DNA from: DATLAN01 sp035527455
Lineage (GTDB): Bacteria; Planctomycetota; Planctomycetia; Pirellulales; Thermoguttaceae
Length of the DNA: 22,123 nucleotides
Direction of reading: 5' to 3'
Assembly: GCA_035527455.1 (NCBI GenBank)
Contig: DATLAN010000185.1
Coordinates: 1-22,123, forward strand
Shown here: positions 6,311 through 14,896 of the stretch, in pieces
How the letters are laid out: each line of letters opens with the position of its first letter
Position numbering within the stretch: position 1 is the first letter of the stretch
Notes under the pieces: model-generated
The model's database searches: none
Told to the model about the DNA's origin: nothing
What the model saw: only the letters and a program-made list of their open reading frames with translations
Program-made: the position numbers and the translations under genes

Positions 6311-7414
6311 TCAATATCGCCCATACGCCTGGATCAACTCGCCAACCAGCTTGACCAGCCTGATATCACCGTTGGGCGGGACCTGATCGGCGACTCCAAA
6401 CATGAATCGGCCGGTATCCTTGTGCAGGCGGATGATCTCCCTCACCTGCCCCTCGATATCTCGGGCCGTGAATGGCGGCGCAAACATGGCGCCGGGCAAT
6501 CCGCCCAGGAGGATAATGTCGTCACCGGCCAGCGCCCGCAACTCGTCCAGCCCCACATCCCCCACTGGCTTGGGCACCACCGAATCAACGCAGTCCACGC
6601 CGACGGCGGCCAGCTTCTCCAAGGTGCCGCGGAGTGTGCCGTCGTTATGGATCAGCGTCCGGTGCCCGTGCGCGTGCAGCCAATCCGCCCAGCGACGCAG
6701 ATGCGGCGCGATATACTCGTGGAAATACCCGCCCATCGTGGCGGCGGATAGATTCTCGCAGATCATCGCGTACCCGACGGGGCCGGCGGCGATGTGCCGG
6801 TAGATTACGTCGTGCGCTCTCTCGATGGCGGCGAGCGTGTTCTGCATCTCTTCCTGCTCGTCGACCAGCAGGTACGCCAGATCCATGACGCCGACCCAGT
6901 GCTTGTTCAACTCCGAGATCGGCGTGGGCGGCGCGGCGTAGTGGGCCGGCCCGAAGCCGCAGGTCGCGTAGCTCCCATCGAGCTCGAGATACCGCTCCGG
7001 ACGGGGCTTGAATTGCCGGTGCTTGTAGATGTAGCGGACGACGCGCAGGTCGCACGCGTCTTTCACCGCGTGCTCGGTGTAGCCCCAGCAGAACGACCCG
7101 GGCAAGTATTCCTGGACTTCCCGTACCGCGCCAACCGGCGTGTGCCACTGGGCGATGCGCCGTCCGTTGCTCTGCGTCACCTCATGCCGCACCTGTGTCC
7201 CTTCGACTATGTCACAAGGGTCGCAGCCCGGAATATACTCGCCGATGTTCAACTCGCGATGCAGCTCGTGCATGCCGTTCGATCCGCGCCAACGTTCGGG
7301 CAGATCGCCAATCTGCAAGTGCGCACTGTGCCAATAGGTCATATCGCCGAACCAGGCCATCTGGTCCGGGCGCTGTCCGCGAAACACCGCCTCCATACGC
7401 TCACGATGATTCAT
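6311..7414 (-). CDS. uroporphyrinogen decarboxylase (URO-D) superfamily protein, 367 aa
   Basis: ATG 7412-7414 follows GGAG at 7 nt. The opening MNHRERMEAVFRGQRPDQM is the classic URO-D family head. Later features are ICENLSAATMGGYFHEYIAP (around 217-235), LIHNDGTLRGTLEKLAAVGV (around 253-270) and DIILLGGLPG near the end. Length fits the family and there is no signal peptide, so it is cytoplasmic. True HemE uses an N-terminal arginine pair and Asp; the methyl-transferring relatives (MtaA, CmuA) bind zinc through HxCG. Here the equivalent strand reads HNDG, so the zinc cysteine is replaced by Asp and neither role can be assigned. Members of this divergent type often sit in sugar-utilisation operons of PVC bacteria. 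A role in handling a methylated or otherwise modified sugar is inference. It sits between two SGNH genes in one operon. Confidence 0.85.
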   Translation of the reverse strand: MNHRERMEAVFRGQRPDQMAWFGDMTYWHSAHLQIGDLPERWRGSNGMHELHRELNIGEYIPGCDPCDIVEGTQVRHEVTQSNGRRIAQWHTPVGAVREVQEYLPGSFCWGYTEHAVKDACDLRVVRYIYKHRQFKPRPERYLELDGSYATCGFGPAHYAAPPTPISELNKHWVGVMDLAYLLVDEQEEMQNTLAAIERAHDVIYRHIAAGPVGYAMICENLSAATMGGYFHEYIAPHLRRWADWLHAHGHRTLIHNDGTLRGTLEKLAAVGVDCVDSVVPKPVGDVGLDELRALAGDDIILLGGLPGAMFAPPFTARDIEGQVREIIRLHKDTGRFMFGVADQVPPNGDIRLVKLVGELIQAYGRY

Positions 7415-7490
7415 GTTGCCACTCCGCCTTGAAGGCGAATCCGTCCGCGCATGTGACGGCGTCAAACCAGTCCTTTCCTGGAGCATTGAG

Positions 7491-8081
7491 TCAGGCCCAG
7501 CCCAGTTCCGTCAGTCGCGCGAACACCTGCCGGGCGACGACCAACTCGCCGCCCGGGTTGAGGTGCACTCCGTCCGCCGGACAGACCAGCGCGGCGAAGG
7601 GGAGAGCGGCCCGTGCCGCCTGCATCGGCGGGCCCAAATCCAGGAGCACGGCGCCGTGCTCCTTCGCCGCCTCCGCGATCAGGTCGTTGTTGCCGTCGAG
7701 ATGGCGCCAGGTCTTTTCCGGCGCATCGGGGATCTCCAAGACGGCGTATTGCAGAGCGAGGATCCGGCAGCCGGCGGCGCGCAGGCTTCCGAGAATCCCG
7801 TCGAGATTCCTCCGCGTCTCCTCGCGCGCGAGCTTCCCTGGCGCGGCGTCGTTGCCGCCGATCAGGAGAACGACGAGATCCGGCTTCTCGTCCAGGACGT
7901 CCTTCTGCAACCGGGCGAGGATGTCGGCGGTGGTGTTGCCGCCGATGCCGCGATTCAGCACGGAGCATGCTCCCGGACCCATCTTCGCATCGATCATGCA
8001 CTCGAGGATATGGGACCACTTGAGGTAGCGCGACAGGTCGGAGACCCCGGTGATGCTGTCGCCGAGGCAGACGATCTTCAT
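7491..8081 (-). CDS. cytoplasmic SGNH hydrolase (GDSL esterase-like), 196 aa
   Basis: ATG 8079-8081 is chosen over ATG 8087 because AGGAGG lies 6 nt before it and would overlap the spacer of the other. All four SGNH blocks are present and canonical: GDSI with Ser9, GIGGNTT with Gly48, LLIGGND with Asn77, and DGVHLN with Asp170 and His173. The length (about 200 aa) is that of single-domain GDSL esterases. No signal peptide is present, so it should act on an imported substrate, for example deacylating an oligosaccharide. It starts 26 nt after the glycosidase stop, implying co-translation and a shared substrate. It is distinct from the secreted SGNH protein two genes downstream, which has GGS at the nucleophile block and an extra beta domain. 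Confidence 0.88.
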   Translation of the reverse strand: MKIVCLGDSITGVSDLSRYLKWSHILECMIDAKMGPGACSVLNRGIGGNTTADILARLQKDVLDEKPDLVVLLIGGNDAAPGKLAREETRRNLDGILGSLRAAGCRILALQYAVLEIPDAPEKTWRHLDGNNDLIAEAAKEHGAVLLDLGPPMQAARAALPFAALVCPADGVHLNPGGELVVARQVFARLTELGWA

Positions 8082-8107
8082 GCGCATCCTCCTTCCGCAG
8101 TAATGCA

Positions 8108-10180
8108 TCAGGTGCTGACCGGGGAAACGACATACGTATGGAATCGCTCAGCGGAGAACACTCTGACGCTCGCGAAGGTCCGACCCGAAGTGATGTCCTC
8201 GACCCGGCCCGCAGTCGCGCAGGGGAAATCCGCGAAAGCGAAGAGCACCTTCCTGTCGTCCGATCCGTTTGTCCATTCAACCCCCAGATCGTCCTCCAGC
8301 AGGCGCCGTTTCTCCATGAGCGTGTGCACCCGGTTGTATTCGCGGTTGACGCGCCCCAACATGCCGGCGTAGGCCTGGTCGGGGAATCGGATCGGCTCGG
8401 GGTAGCCGTGCTCCGTCTCGACGCGGATCGGCGAGCCGCAGGCTGTCGCGCGGTAGAGAAAGGCGTCCGGGATCAACCCCTGGGTCAGCCATGTCGAGTT
8501 GATGCACGGATGCATGTTCTTCAGTGTATATTCCTGTCCGTACACTCCTTCCAGACCGCCCTTTCGGTGGAACGGCATCGATGCAGGCGCGAACCAGTTC
8601 AGGCTGATGCCGAAGATTCCCTGTGTTTCAATCATGATCTTGGCGCCAGCCCGCTGCAACTGCACCTGGAGATCGATGAGCGCCTCCATCTGCGGCGTCT
8701 TCGCCGGATCGGCGTAGTTGATCGGCTGGAAAAACAGGTTGTGGTAGGAATCCAGAAAGAATCCATCCAATCCGGTACGCTTCATCGTGCCGAGCAGTTG
8801 GTCGAGCAGCCACTGCTTGAACGGCGTGTTCAGGCACATGACCGCGAACGTGGGATAGCCGCCATTGAAGATATCGCCGGTCGCTGTGCGAAGGAGCCAC
8901 TCCGGATGCTCCTTGCACAGGGGGGCGTCGGTGTCCACCCACCGGCCCATCCAGGTGAGCACCCGAATGCCGCGCCGATGCGCCTCGTCGCAGATCTTCT
9001 TGAGATGTGCTTCCCCGCCGAACTCAGGCGCGATTTCATACCTCCAAGGACAACAGATATTGCCTTGCCCCCCGCTCATCGGAATATCGCTGCCGCCCAT
9101 CTTCAGGGATGTATCGCACACCCACATCGGCCCGAGGAACAGCGTCTTGACGCCGGCCATTTCCAGCTTCGGCAGCCAGGCGACGATCTCACTGTCCTTC
9201 TTCGGCTCCCGCGGCGGCCAGGACCAGATCACGCCGGAGTAGCAGGGATCCATGGCATCCTGCTGATATCCGAAGAAATCGCGCAGCTTCTTCACCACCG
9301 CGTCGAAGGCTGCTGACCAGCGGTTGCGGCCTTCGGTCAGGCTGATCCCGGAAGGTTCCTGGCGCAGCAGGATGAGCTTCTTCGGGTGCGTGGCGGTTCC
9401 GCTCGCGGCGAAGCGGTGGCGGTCGATGTGGGCGATGAAGCGCTGTCCGGCCACCTTCTGCTGCAGGGCGGCCACGTAGGTCGGCCGCTCGTAGTACATC
9501 AGCAGGCAGGCGGCGCTGTTGAACTGGAAGTCGAAAGCCGGCGCGCCGGCGTAGCGCGTCATCATCTGCCAGCACAACGAGTCCTTGCCGTCACAGGTGA
9601 AGACTTCGCTCGTGTCGTACGCGGCGTCTTCCGTGACCCGGATCTCATAGGGCATGCTGCTGGAGCGTTGCGCCACGACGTAGACGGGGTGTTGCAGTTC
9701 GCCCAACTCCCAGGTGCCGCGCTCCAACAGCGATGTGAATTGCTGCGTAGCGCTTGTGAGCAGGAATTGATAGCGGAAGCCCCGAAAAGTCACGCCGTCG
9801 ATGTCCTGCGTCGCCGCCTCGAAGATCCACTGCATGGGATCGACGATGCGCATGGTGCGCGGCCGGGGCAGGACGACGTGAGGATTCCGGAACACATCGA
9901 CGACATCCAGAAATTCCCCGGGCTCGCCGATGGCATCCAAGTGCACCACGACGCGATCCGGCGAGGCCGCGATTTCCTTGAGCCGGAACTCGCGGTAGGC
10001 GATGCCCGCCTCCGACTGGATCACCGGCGCCAACAGCACGTCTTGGGCGCGCAACTCCAGGGCGCCGCTGCGTACCCGGCCGATGCCGAGCACGCGCTCG
10101 CCCTCGCAGACGAGGTGGATGGAGATGCCGGACGACAACGTCAGGATTCGTTCCTCGTTTCTCGGTTTCGATTCATTCAT
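8108..10180 (-). CDS. TIM-barrel glycoside hydrolase, alpha-galactosidase-like (clan GH-D type), 690 aa
   Basis: ATG 10178-10180 has AGGAG at 8 nt. No signal peptide, so cytoplasmic. Residues 1-300 form a beta-rich N-terminal domain; a (beta/alpha)8 barrel follows from about 310 to 600 and a small beta C-terminus closes the protein. In the barrel, KTLFLGPMWV, HLKKICDEAHRRGIRVLTWM and LCKEHPEWLLR (around 415-422) resemble the GH36/GH27 layout, where a repeat of P-[ED]-W-L-L precedes the nucleophile strand. GLDGFFLDSYHN (about 470-480) fits the nucleophile strand with Asp as candidate nucleophile. KIMIETQG (about 518) may carry another active-site acid. I cannot name the family exactly; GH31-like or a new clan member is possible. 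It probably cleaves an alpha-linked sugar from imported oligosaccharides, and is followed closely by the SGNH gene. Confidence 0.75.
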   Translation of the reverse strand: MNESKPRNEERILTLSSGISIHLVCEGERVLGIGRVRSGALELRAQDVLLAPVIQSEAGIAYREFRLKEIAASPDRVVVHLDAIGEPGEFLDVVDVFRNPHVVLPRPRTMRIVDPMQWIFEAATQDIDGVTFRGFRYQFLLTSATQQFTSLLERGTWELGELQHPVYVVAQRSSSMPYEIRVTEDAAYDTSEVFTCDGKDSLCWQMMTRYAGAPAFDFQFNSAACLLMYYERPTYVAALQQKVAGQRFIAHIDRHRFAASGTATHPKKLILLRQEPSGISLTEGRNRWSAAFDAVVKKLRDFFGYQQDAMDPCYSGVIWSWPPREPKKDSEIVAWLPKLEMAGVKTLFLGPMWVCDTSLKMGGSDIPMSGGQGNICCPWRYEIAPEFGGEAHLKKICDEAHRRGIRVLTWMGRWVDTDAPLCKEHPEWLLRTATGDIFNGGYPTFAVMCLNTPFKQWLLDQLLGTMKRTGLDGFFLDSYHNLFFQPINYADPAKTPQMEALIDLQVQLQRAGAKIMIETQGIFGISLNWFAPASMPFHRKGGLEGVYGQEYTLKNMHPCINSTWLTQGLIPDAFLYRATACGSPIRVETEHGYPEPIRFPDQAYAGMLGRVNREYNRVHTLMEKRRLLEDDLGVEWTNGSDDRKVLFAFADFPCATAGRVEDITSGRTFASVRVFSAERFHTYVVSPVST

Positions 10181-10326
10181 ACCCACAGCTCCTTCTGGTC
10201 GCAGCCAAGCCACGCGCCCATCGGCGTCTGGCGCGATCCGCTTTATCGTTCGGGACTTGCATTCCCCCGCATCGGGTCATTCTCCGTGCCCCGCGCACGC
10301 AGACGCTCTTGGCGTTTTCCACGCCG

Positions 10327-13300
10327 CTACTCATCCGGCGGCGTCGGCGAAACCTTGACGGACCGGAGCAGATCCTCCGGTCCGTGCAATGTGAGCCCGG
10401 CATAGAGCTTGAAGTCGTTCTGGGCGCAGCCGCGCATGAAGACCTGGTTCCACCCCTTGCGGAACTGGATGGTCTGCTTCCGTACCGGCTCGACGAAGCC
10501 CGGATACGTGGGTTTCTCCGCCAGCTTCGTCTCGTTGACCCAGTATTGTCCAAGCCCGTACGTGTCGAAGAAGATATCGCATTCCAGCGCGCAGTCCTGC
10601 GGCATCTGGATCCAGGTGGCTGCGTAGGCGAACGCGGGCCCCTCGCAGACGACGATGCTGTCGCCGACGGTGCTCTTGGGCTCCCATCGAAGTTCGCGCT
10701 GCACCCCCTTCACGTCCTGCGTCAAGGGGCCCTTGTACAAGGCCTTCATATCGACCTTGCGGTCATCGGGGGGATAGGTGGCCGCCGCGAAGAGCTCACG
10801 CGTGAAGTTATGGCCGTGCGTCTGCGGATGGGGATCGTTCGGCCGGTTCTTCAGGTTTTCGCCTCCCCACGGTCCACACACCACCCAGTCGCGGATCGGC
10901 AGCTTGTCCATGCCGACGGCCTGCGACCAGGCCGGCGGCGTCGGCGAAACCTTGACGGGCCAGAGCAGATCCTCGGGGCCGTGCAGGATGAATCCATTCT
11001 TAAGCTCGGCCCCATTCTGCGCACAACCGCGCATGAACACCTGGTTCCATCCCTTGTGGAAGTCGATCGTCTGCTTCCGTTCCGGCGCATAAAAACCCGG
11101 ATAGGTCGTCTTTCCCGCCAACTTCGTGTCGTTGACCCAATATTCGGCCGATCCGTAGGCATCGAACAGGATCTCGCATTCCAACCGGCAATCCTGCGGC
11201 ACATAGATCCACGTAGCGGCAAACCAGAACTCGGGGCCGATGCACACGAAGACGGTATCGCCGGCGGCATTCCTGGGCGTCCAACGCACCTCGCGCTGGA
11301 TCCCCTTCACGTCCTGCGTCAGGGGACTTTTGTACACGGCTTTCATATCGACCTTGCGGTCATCGGGGGGATACGTGGCCGCCGCGAAGAGCAAACGCGT
11401 GAAGTTATGGCCCTGCGTCTGCGGATGGGGATCGTTCGGCCGGTTCTTCAGGTTCGCGCCGCCCCACGGTCCACAAACCACCCAGTTGCGGACCGGCAAC
11501 CGGTCCATGCCGACGAACTGCGCCTGCGACCAGGCGCCGGGATAGAGGCGCGCTTCGGCGGGCATGTCCATGGTCATCGTGGCGTTCTGCAGCCTGCCCA
11601 CGTTCGCCCACCAGAAGTTCGCGTTGCCGCCCAGGGTCGCGGCAAAGTCGGCCTGCGTCCGCAGACCGCTCAGTTTCGCCGTCGGAATGGCGGTCTTCGG
11701 AATCGCCGCGGCGATGACGAAACCTTTTCCGTCCGGATCGATGGCGTAGCCAAGTTTCGCATCCCGGATCAATCCGACATGTGCGAACGAGACGGAACTG
11801 ACCGGAGACGTGAACTTCGCCGGCGCCGGCGCCCCGCCGAGGCTCCACTGCGGATACATGCCAACCGCGATGGGCCGCACGGTTTCCTTGTCCTTGACAA
11901 GGGCGAACACGATGCGGACGTCACCCGGCCGGCCTTCTTCTCTTCCCGGGGCGGCCTGGGGATCGCCCTGCAGGTAGAAGCTCACGAAATCCGCGCCCCG
12001 GTCGTGGGCGTAGATCGTGGTCGGATCGCCCATGGCCACCGGTGTGAAGGGGTTTCCAGTGCGCACGTGCCAGCGCAGGAAAATCTGCGCGGTGTCGTAC
12101 ATGCAGTGGACTTCGACCTTGCGCTGGTCGTCGAGTCCGAAGAGGACCGGCTCGGCGATCTCCCAGCCGTTCATCGTTCCGTCCAGGCTTGGCCCGCCGC
12201 CTGGCGCCGGCATGAAGTTTGCCAGCGCGGCCTTGCCCGCGCCGCCGCGCAGCGCCAGCGCGAACGGATTGGGCGGGCCGACCTGCCCGGCGGACATAAC
12301 CACCGTGGCTGCCGCCAATTTCACCGGCCTGACCGCGCCGGGCGTCCAGCCATCGAGACGGTAGACAGTGGCGGCGTTGCGCCCGAGAGCCAGATAGACC
12401 TGCTTGTCGGTCGCGTTGAGGAAATGCTGGCCAAACCACGATTCCCCGGTGACGCAGTACATGCCCCCCGTTCCTCGACCGTAGCGGAAGGAGTCCGACA
12501 TCACCGTGTCCACGTACAGGCCGTCCGTGGTGTACAAATGATACAGCCCGTTGCTGTCGAAGGTGCCCACGATGCCATAGACCGGATCGGCGATCATCTG
12601 CGTGCCATAAACTTCGCCCGGATTCGCCACGCGGAACGCCTTGCGCCCGACACGCCATTTCATCGCGAAGCCGCCGTTGCCGTCCGGCACGTAGCGGCTC
12701 AGCTTGAATTGCGCCCAGCGAGCCCCGGCATTGTCCATGCCGCCGGGATTGCCTGGTCCCGCGTTGTCGGACACATAGAAACCATCTTCCATGGTGCCGG
12801 CCACGCTCGTCCACCCGCCGAGCATATCCGCCAGTTCATTGCCGCCATGCAGGGGGTCCGCCGTGCCGGCCTTGCGCGCGGCGAGCACGGTGTCGCTCAG
12901 GAGCTTCTTCCACGTGCTGCCGTCGAATATCGGGTTGCCATGCGCATCGAAACCGCGTGGCGCCAGACGCCACACCTCATTGCCTCTGTCCCGATTGGCG
13001 ATGACCAGTGACAGATCGGACATGAACGCATCGGCCCAATAATTGCGTGTCGGAAGATTGGCCGGATTGCCCTGGTATTCCTCGCGCTGCACCTTGCCGT
13101 CGCCGTTCGCGTCGTGCCACCAGAATGACTGAACCTTGCCGCCGTCCGCGACCTCGACGACCCCCGCCGCAGGAATCCAGTCGTTGCCCTGCTGCCGGTA
13201 GAGGAGGTGCGGGCCATTCCAGCTGCCGCCGGCGAAGCAGAGGAATTTCTGCCCGTTCGCCTTAATGATGGACGGCCATTGCACGCCGGAGGGAAACTTC

Positions 13301-14802
13301 TTGTCGCCGCGACAGATGTCGGGCCAAACCGCGTCCACCTTCCACGTCCCCTTTTTGTAATCAACCAGAAAGCGCACCAACCCGCCGCCGGCACACACAA
13401 GGTACAGGTGCTCTGGACGCGCGGGGTCCGCGCAGTAGCCGTTGTTGCCGTTCTGCCCCAGGAACCACTCGCGCAGCAGCTTGCCGTCCAGGTTCCATTC
13501 GCTGACCCGGCCGGGGCCGGTGCGCTCCACGACCAGCAGACGATCGGCGCCCTCGGGGTCCGTCCAAACGGCGAGGCTCCGCGGCGTCATGAAGATGTGC
13601 GGATCGTAGGCACCCGGTGTCTGTTTGGCGTCCTTGCCGAACTTGCGCAGGATCTTCCCCTGCGCGCCGAGCTGGTACACTTGGCCGTTGACCGCATCGC
13701 TGACGTAGAAGCGACCCTGCGAGTCCATCTCGCAATCGGCGGGAGCGGCAATGCCGGAAAGCGAGAACAGCGTGGTCCAGTCGCCGGTGGGCCGTCCGTT
13801 CTCAAGTTTGATCGCTGTGACCACGGGCGGGCCACCTGCTGCGCCCGGCTGCATGATCAGCAGCCGTTTCCCGGGCGCCGTGCGGTCGAGCAGAACGGCC
13901 AGCGGCGAGGACTTGAGGCCCACGGTCGCGAGGGTCGCGCCTTTCTCGCCGTCGATCACGAGGAGTTGGTTCTGCGGCGCCGGCAGCGCCACGTACAGGA
14001 AACGCCTGCCGCCGGCGCCATCGCGCCAGGCCGCCATGCTCACCGGGGCCACCAGCAGCTTCTTGTAGGTGAAGCTGACATCATTCAGCGTTTCGCCGAA
14101 CGGCGCATGGTCCGCCCGGTACAGCATGGCGTGCGTCATTCTATCTACTTGCACTCCGCACCACATGACCTCGCCGTCGCAAGCCACCGTGCTGCCGCCG
14201 TTGAATCCCGCGGACGAGTAGGAGGCGATCACCTGATCGCGGCCGATCGGCTTCTTGAGATCCACGAGAAACGGGTTGTCGCCGTTCTCGAGATAGCCTA
14301 AGAGAAAACCGGCCACGCCATTGGGGCCGACCTGGATGTCTTCCATGCCGATCATGCAATGGTTGAAGATTGCGGGAGTGGTGCGATCATGATCGGGCGT
14401 CGGATTCCAGGATTCCCCGGCGCCGATGCGATATTTCGGAATGATCGAGTGGTACTGACCGTCGATCTCCCACTTGCTGGCGGCCAGGTAGATCCCTTTC
14501 ACGCCGTAGTCGGCGGGCGGGAGAGGCATGCCGTTATCGTCCAAGCCGTCCCAGTAGTCGGTGAAGCGTCCCTGATTCTCGGCGGTCACGGTGCGGGCAG
14601 CGCCGGCCAGGAACGTACTGACGATCCAATCCGGATTCTTCGGATCGGTGACCGCTAGCGTCACCCGGTAGGTCTTGGGCAGCGGGCCATCCGCCGGCAA
14701 TTGGTAAGCGATGGGCACGCCGATCACGGGATTCTGGGCGGCGCCGGCCAAGCCGGCACACAGCCCGCACAGAACCAACGACAGCAAACAGACCTTACGC
14801 AT
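10327..14802 (-). CDS. giant secreted protein B: FlgD-Ig/beta-propeller/EF-hand/CBM9-like plus tandem C-terminal domains, 1491 aa
   Basis: ATG 14800-14802 has AGGAG at 6 nt. Signal peptide MRKVCLLSLVLCGLCAGLAG, cleaved near AGA|AQNP. Residues ~35-115 resemble the FlgD-type Ig fold (YWDGLDDNGMPLPPADYGVKG). About 130-800 reads as a beta-propeller with NHL/SMP-30-like strands (QGRFYVSDAVNGQVYQLGAQ). It includes an EF-hand-like calcium loop DANGDGKVQREE near 565. About 870-1090 is a CBM9/DOMON-like module (LDGTMNGWEIAEPV ... YAIDPDGKGFVIAAAIP). The last 400 residues are two tandem ~200-aa domains, each starting MD[RK]LP[VI]R[ND]WVVCGPWG and ending HGPEDLL..VKVSPTPP, about three-quarters identical by eye. 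No catalytic motif is recognised. It is most likely a cell-surface or periplasmic glycan-binding protein, though a propeller-type lyase or hydrolase is possible. It shares its central plan with protein A. Confidence 0.8.
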   Translation of the reverse strand: MRKVCLLSLVLCGLCAGLAGAAQNPVIGVPIAYQLPADGPLPKTYRVTLAVTDPKNPDWIVSTFLAGAARTVTAENQGRFTDYWDGLDDNGMPLPPADYGVKGIYLAASKWEIDGQYHSIIPKYRIGAGESWNPTPDHDRTTPAIFNHCMIGMEDIQVGPNGVAGFLLGYLENGDNPFLVDLKKPIGRDQVIASYSSAGFNGGSTVACDGEVMWCGVQVDRMTHAMLYRADHAPFGETLNDVSFTYKKLLVAPVSMAAWRDGAGGRRFLYVALPAPQNQLLVIDGEKGATLATVGLKSSPLAVLLDRTAPGKRLLIMQPGAAGGPPVVTAIKLENGRPTGDWTTLFSLSGIAAPADCEMDSQGRFYVSDAVNGQVYQLGAQGKILRKFGKDAKQTPGAYDPHIFMTPRSLAVWTDPEGADRLLVVERTGPGRVSEWNLDGKLLREWFLGQNGNNGYCADPARPEHLYLVCAGGGLVRFLVDYKKGTWKVDAVWPDICRGDKKFPSGVQWPSIIKANGQKFLCFAGGSWNGPHLLYRQQGNDWIPAAGVVEVADGGKVQSFWWHDANGDGKVQREEYQGNPANLPTRNYWADAFMSDLSLVIANRDRGNEVWRLAPRGFDAHGNPIFDGSTWKKLLSDTVLAARKAGTADPLHGGNELADMLGGWTSVAGTMEDGFYVSDNAGPGNPGGMDNAGARWAQFKLSRYVPDGNGGFAMKWRVGRKAFRVANPGEVYGTQMIADPVYGIVGTFDSNGLYHLYTTDGLYVDTVMSDSFRYGRGTGGMYCVTGESWFGQHFLNATDKQVYLALGRNAATVYRLDGWTPGAVRPVKLAAATVVMSAGQVGPPNPFALALRGGAGKAALANFMPAPGGGPSLDGTMNGWEIAEPVLFGLDDQRKVEVHCMYDTAQIFLRWHVRTGNPFTPVAMGDPTTIYAHDRGADFVSFYLQGDPQAAPGREEGRPGDVRIVFALVKDKETVRPIAVGMYPQWSLGGAPAPAKFTSPVSSVSFAHVGLIRDAKLGYAIDPDGKGFVIAAAIPKTAIPTAKLSGLRTQADFAATLGGNANFWWANVGRLQNATMTMDMPAEARLYPGAWSQAQFVGMDRLPVRNWVVCGPWGGANLKNRPNDPHPQTQGHNFTRLLFAAATYPPDDRKVDMKAVYKSPLTQDVKGIQREVRWTPRNAAGDTVFVCIGPEFWFAATWIYVPQDCRLECEILFDAYGSAEYWVNDTKLAGKTTYPGFYAPERKQTIDFHKGWNQVFMRGCAQNGAELKNGFILHGPEDLLWPVKVSPTPPAWSQAVGMDKLPIRDWVVCGPWGGENLKNRPNDPHPQTHGHNFTRELFAAATYPPDDRKVDMKALYKGPLTQDVKGVQRELRWEPKSTVGDSIVVCEGPAFAYAATWIQMPQDCALECDIFFDTYGLGQYWVNETKLAEKPTYPGFVEPVRKQTIQFRKGWNQVFMRGCAQNDFKLYAGLTLHGPEDLLRSVKVSPTPPDE
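10331..11534. repeat. in-frame tandem duplication, unit about 600 bp
   Basis: The 3' end of the protein-B gene contains the same ~600-bp unit twice. GACCAGG marks recur at 10925 and 11528 (603 bp apart), as do long near-identical stretches such as the run around 10745-10850 against 11340-11450. The copies have diverged most in their second halves. A 78-bp relic of a third unit end lies at 4807-4884. Confidence 0.85.
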
Positions 14803-14808
14803 GATTTT

Positions 14809-14830
14809 CTCCTGTATGACGGCATCTTCA
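14809..14830. repeat. 22-bp direct repeat, copy 1 (leader of protein B)
   Basis: CTCCTGTATGACGGC followed by ATCTTCA on the plus strand differs at one base from 16906-16927. On the minus strand it ends in the AGGAG that is protein B's ribosome binding site. Together the two copies bracket the whole GH43 segment. Confidence 0.75.
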
Positions 14831-14896
14831 ACTGATAGATTCGATTTTGCGGCTACCCCTGGGGCCGGCGGGCGGCTCTGCCGGGGGGCGGGGGGG

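Noticed and set aside
8138..9316. 392-codon plus-strand open frame
   Set aside because: Antisense shadow of the TIM-barrel glycosidase; low-complexity Arg/Glu/His composition and no start signals.
10309..13011. 900-codon open frame on the plus strand
   Set aside because: It lies wholly antisense to the protein-B gene, has Arg/His/Val-rich composition, no ribosome binding site and no recognisable domain. Long antisense frames are expected opposite GC-rich genes.
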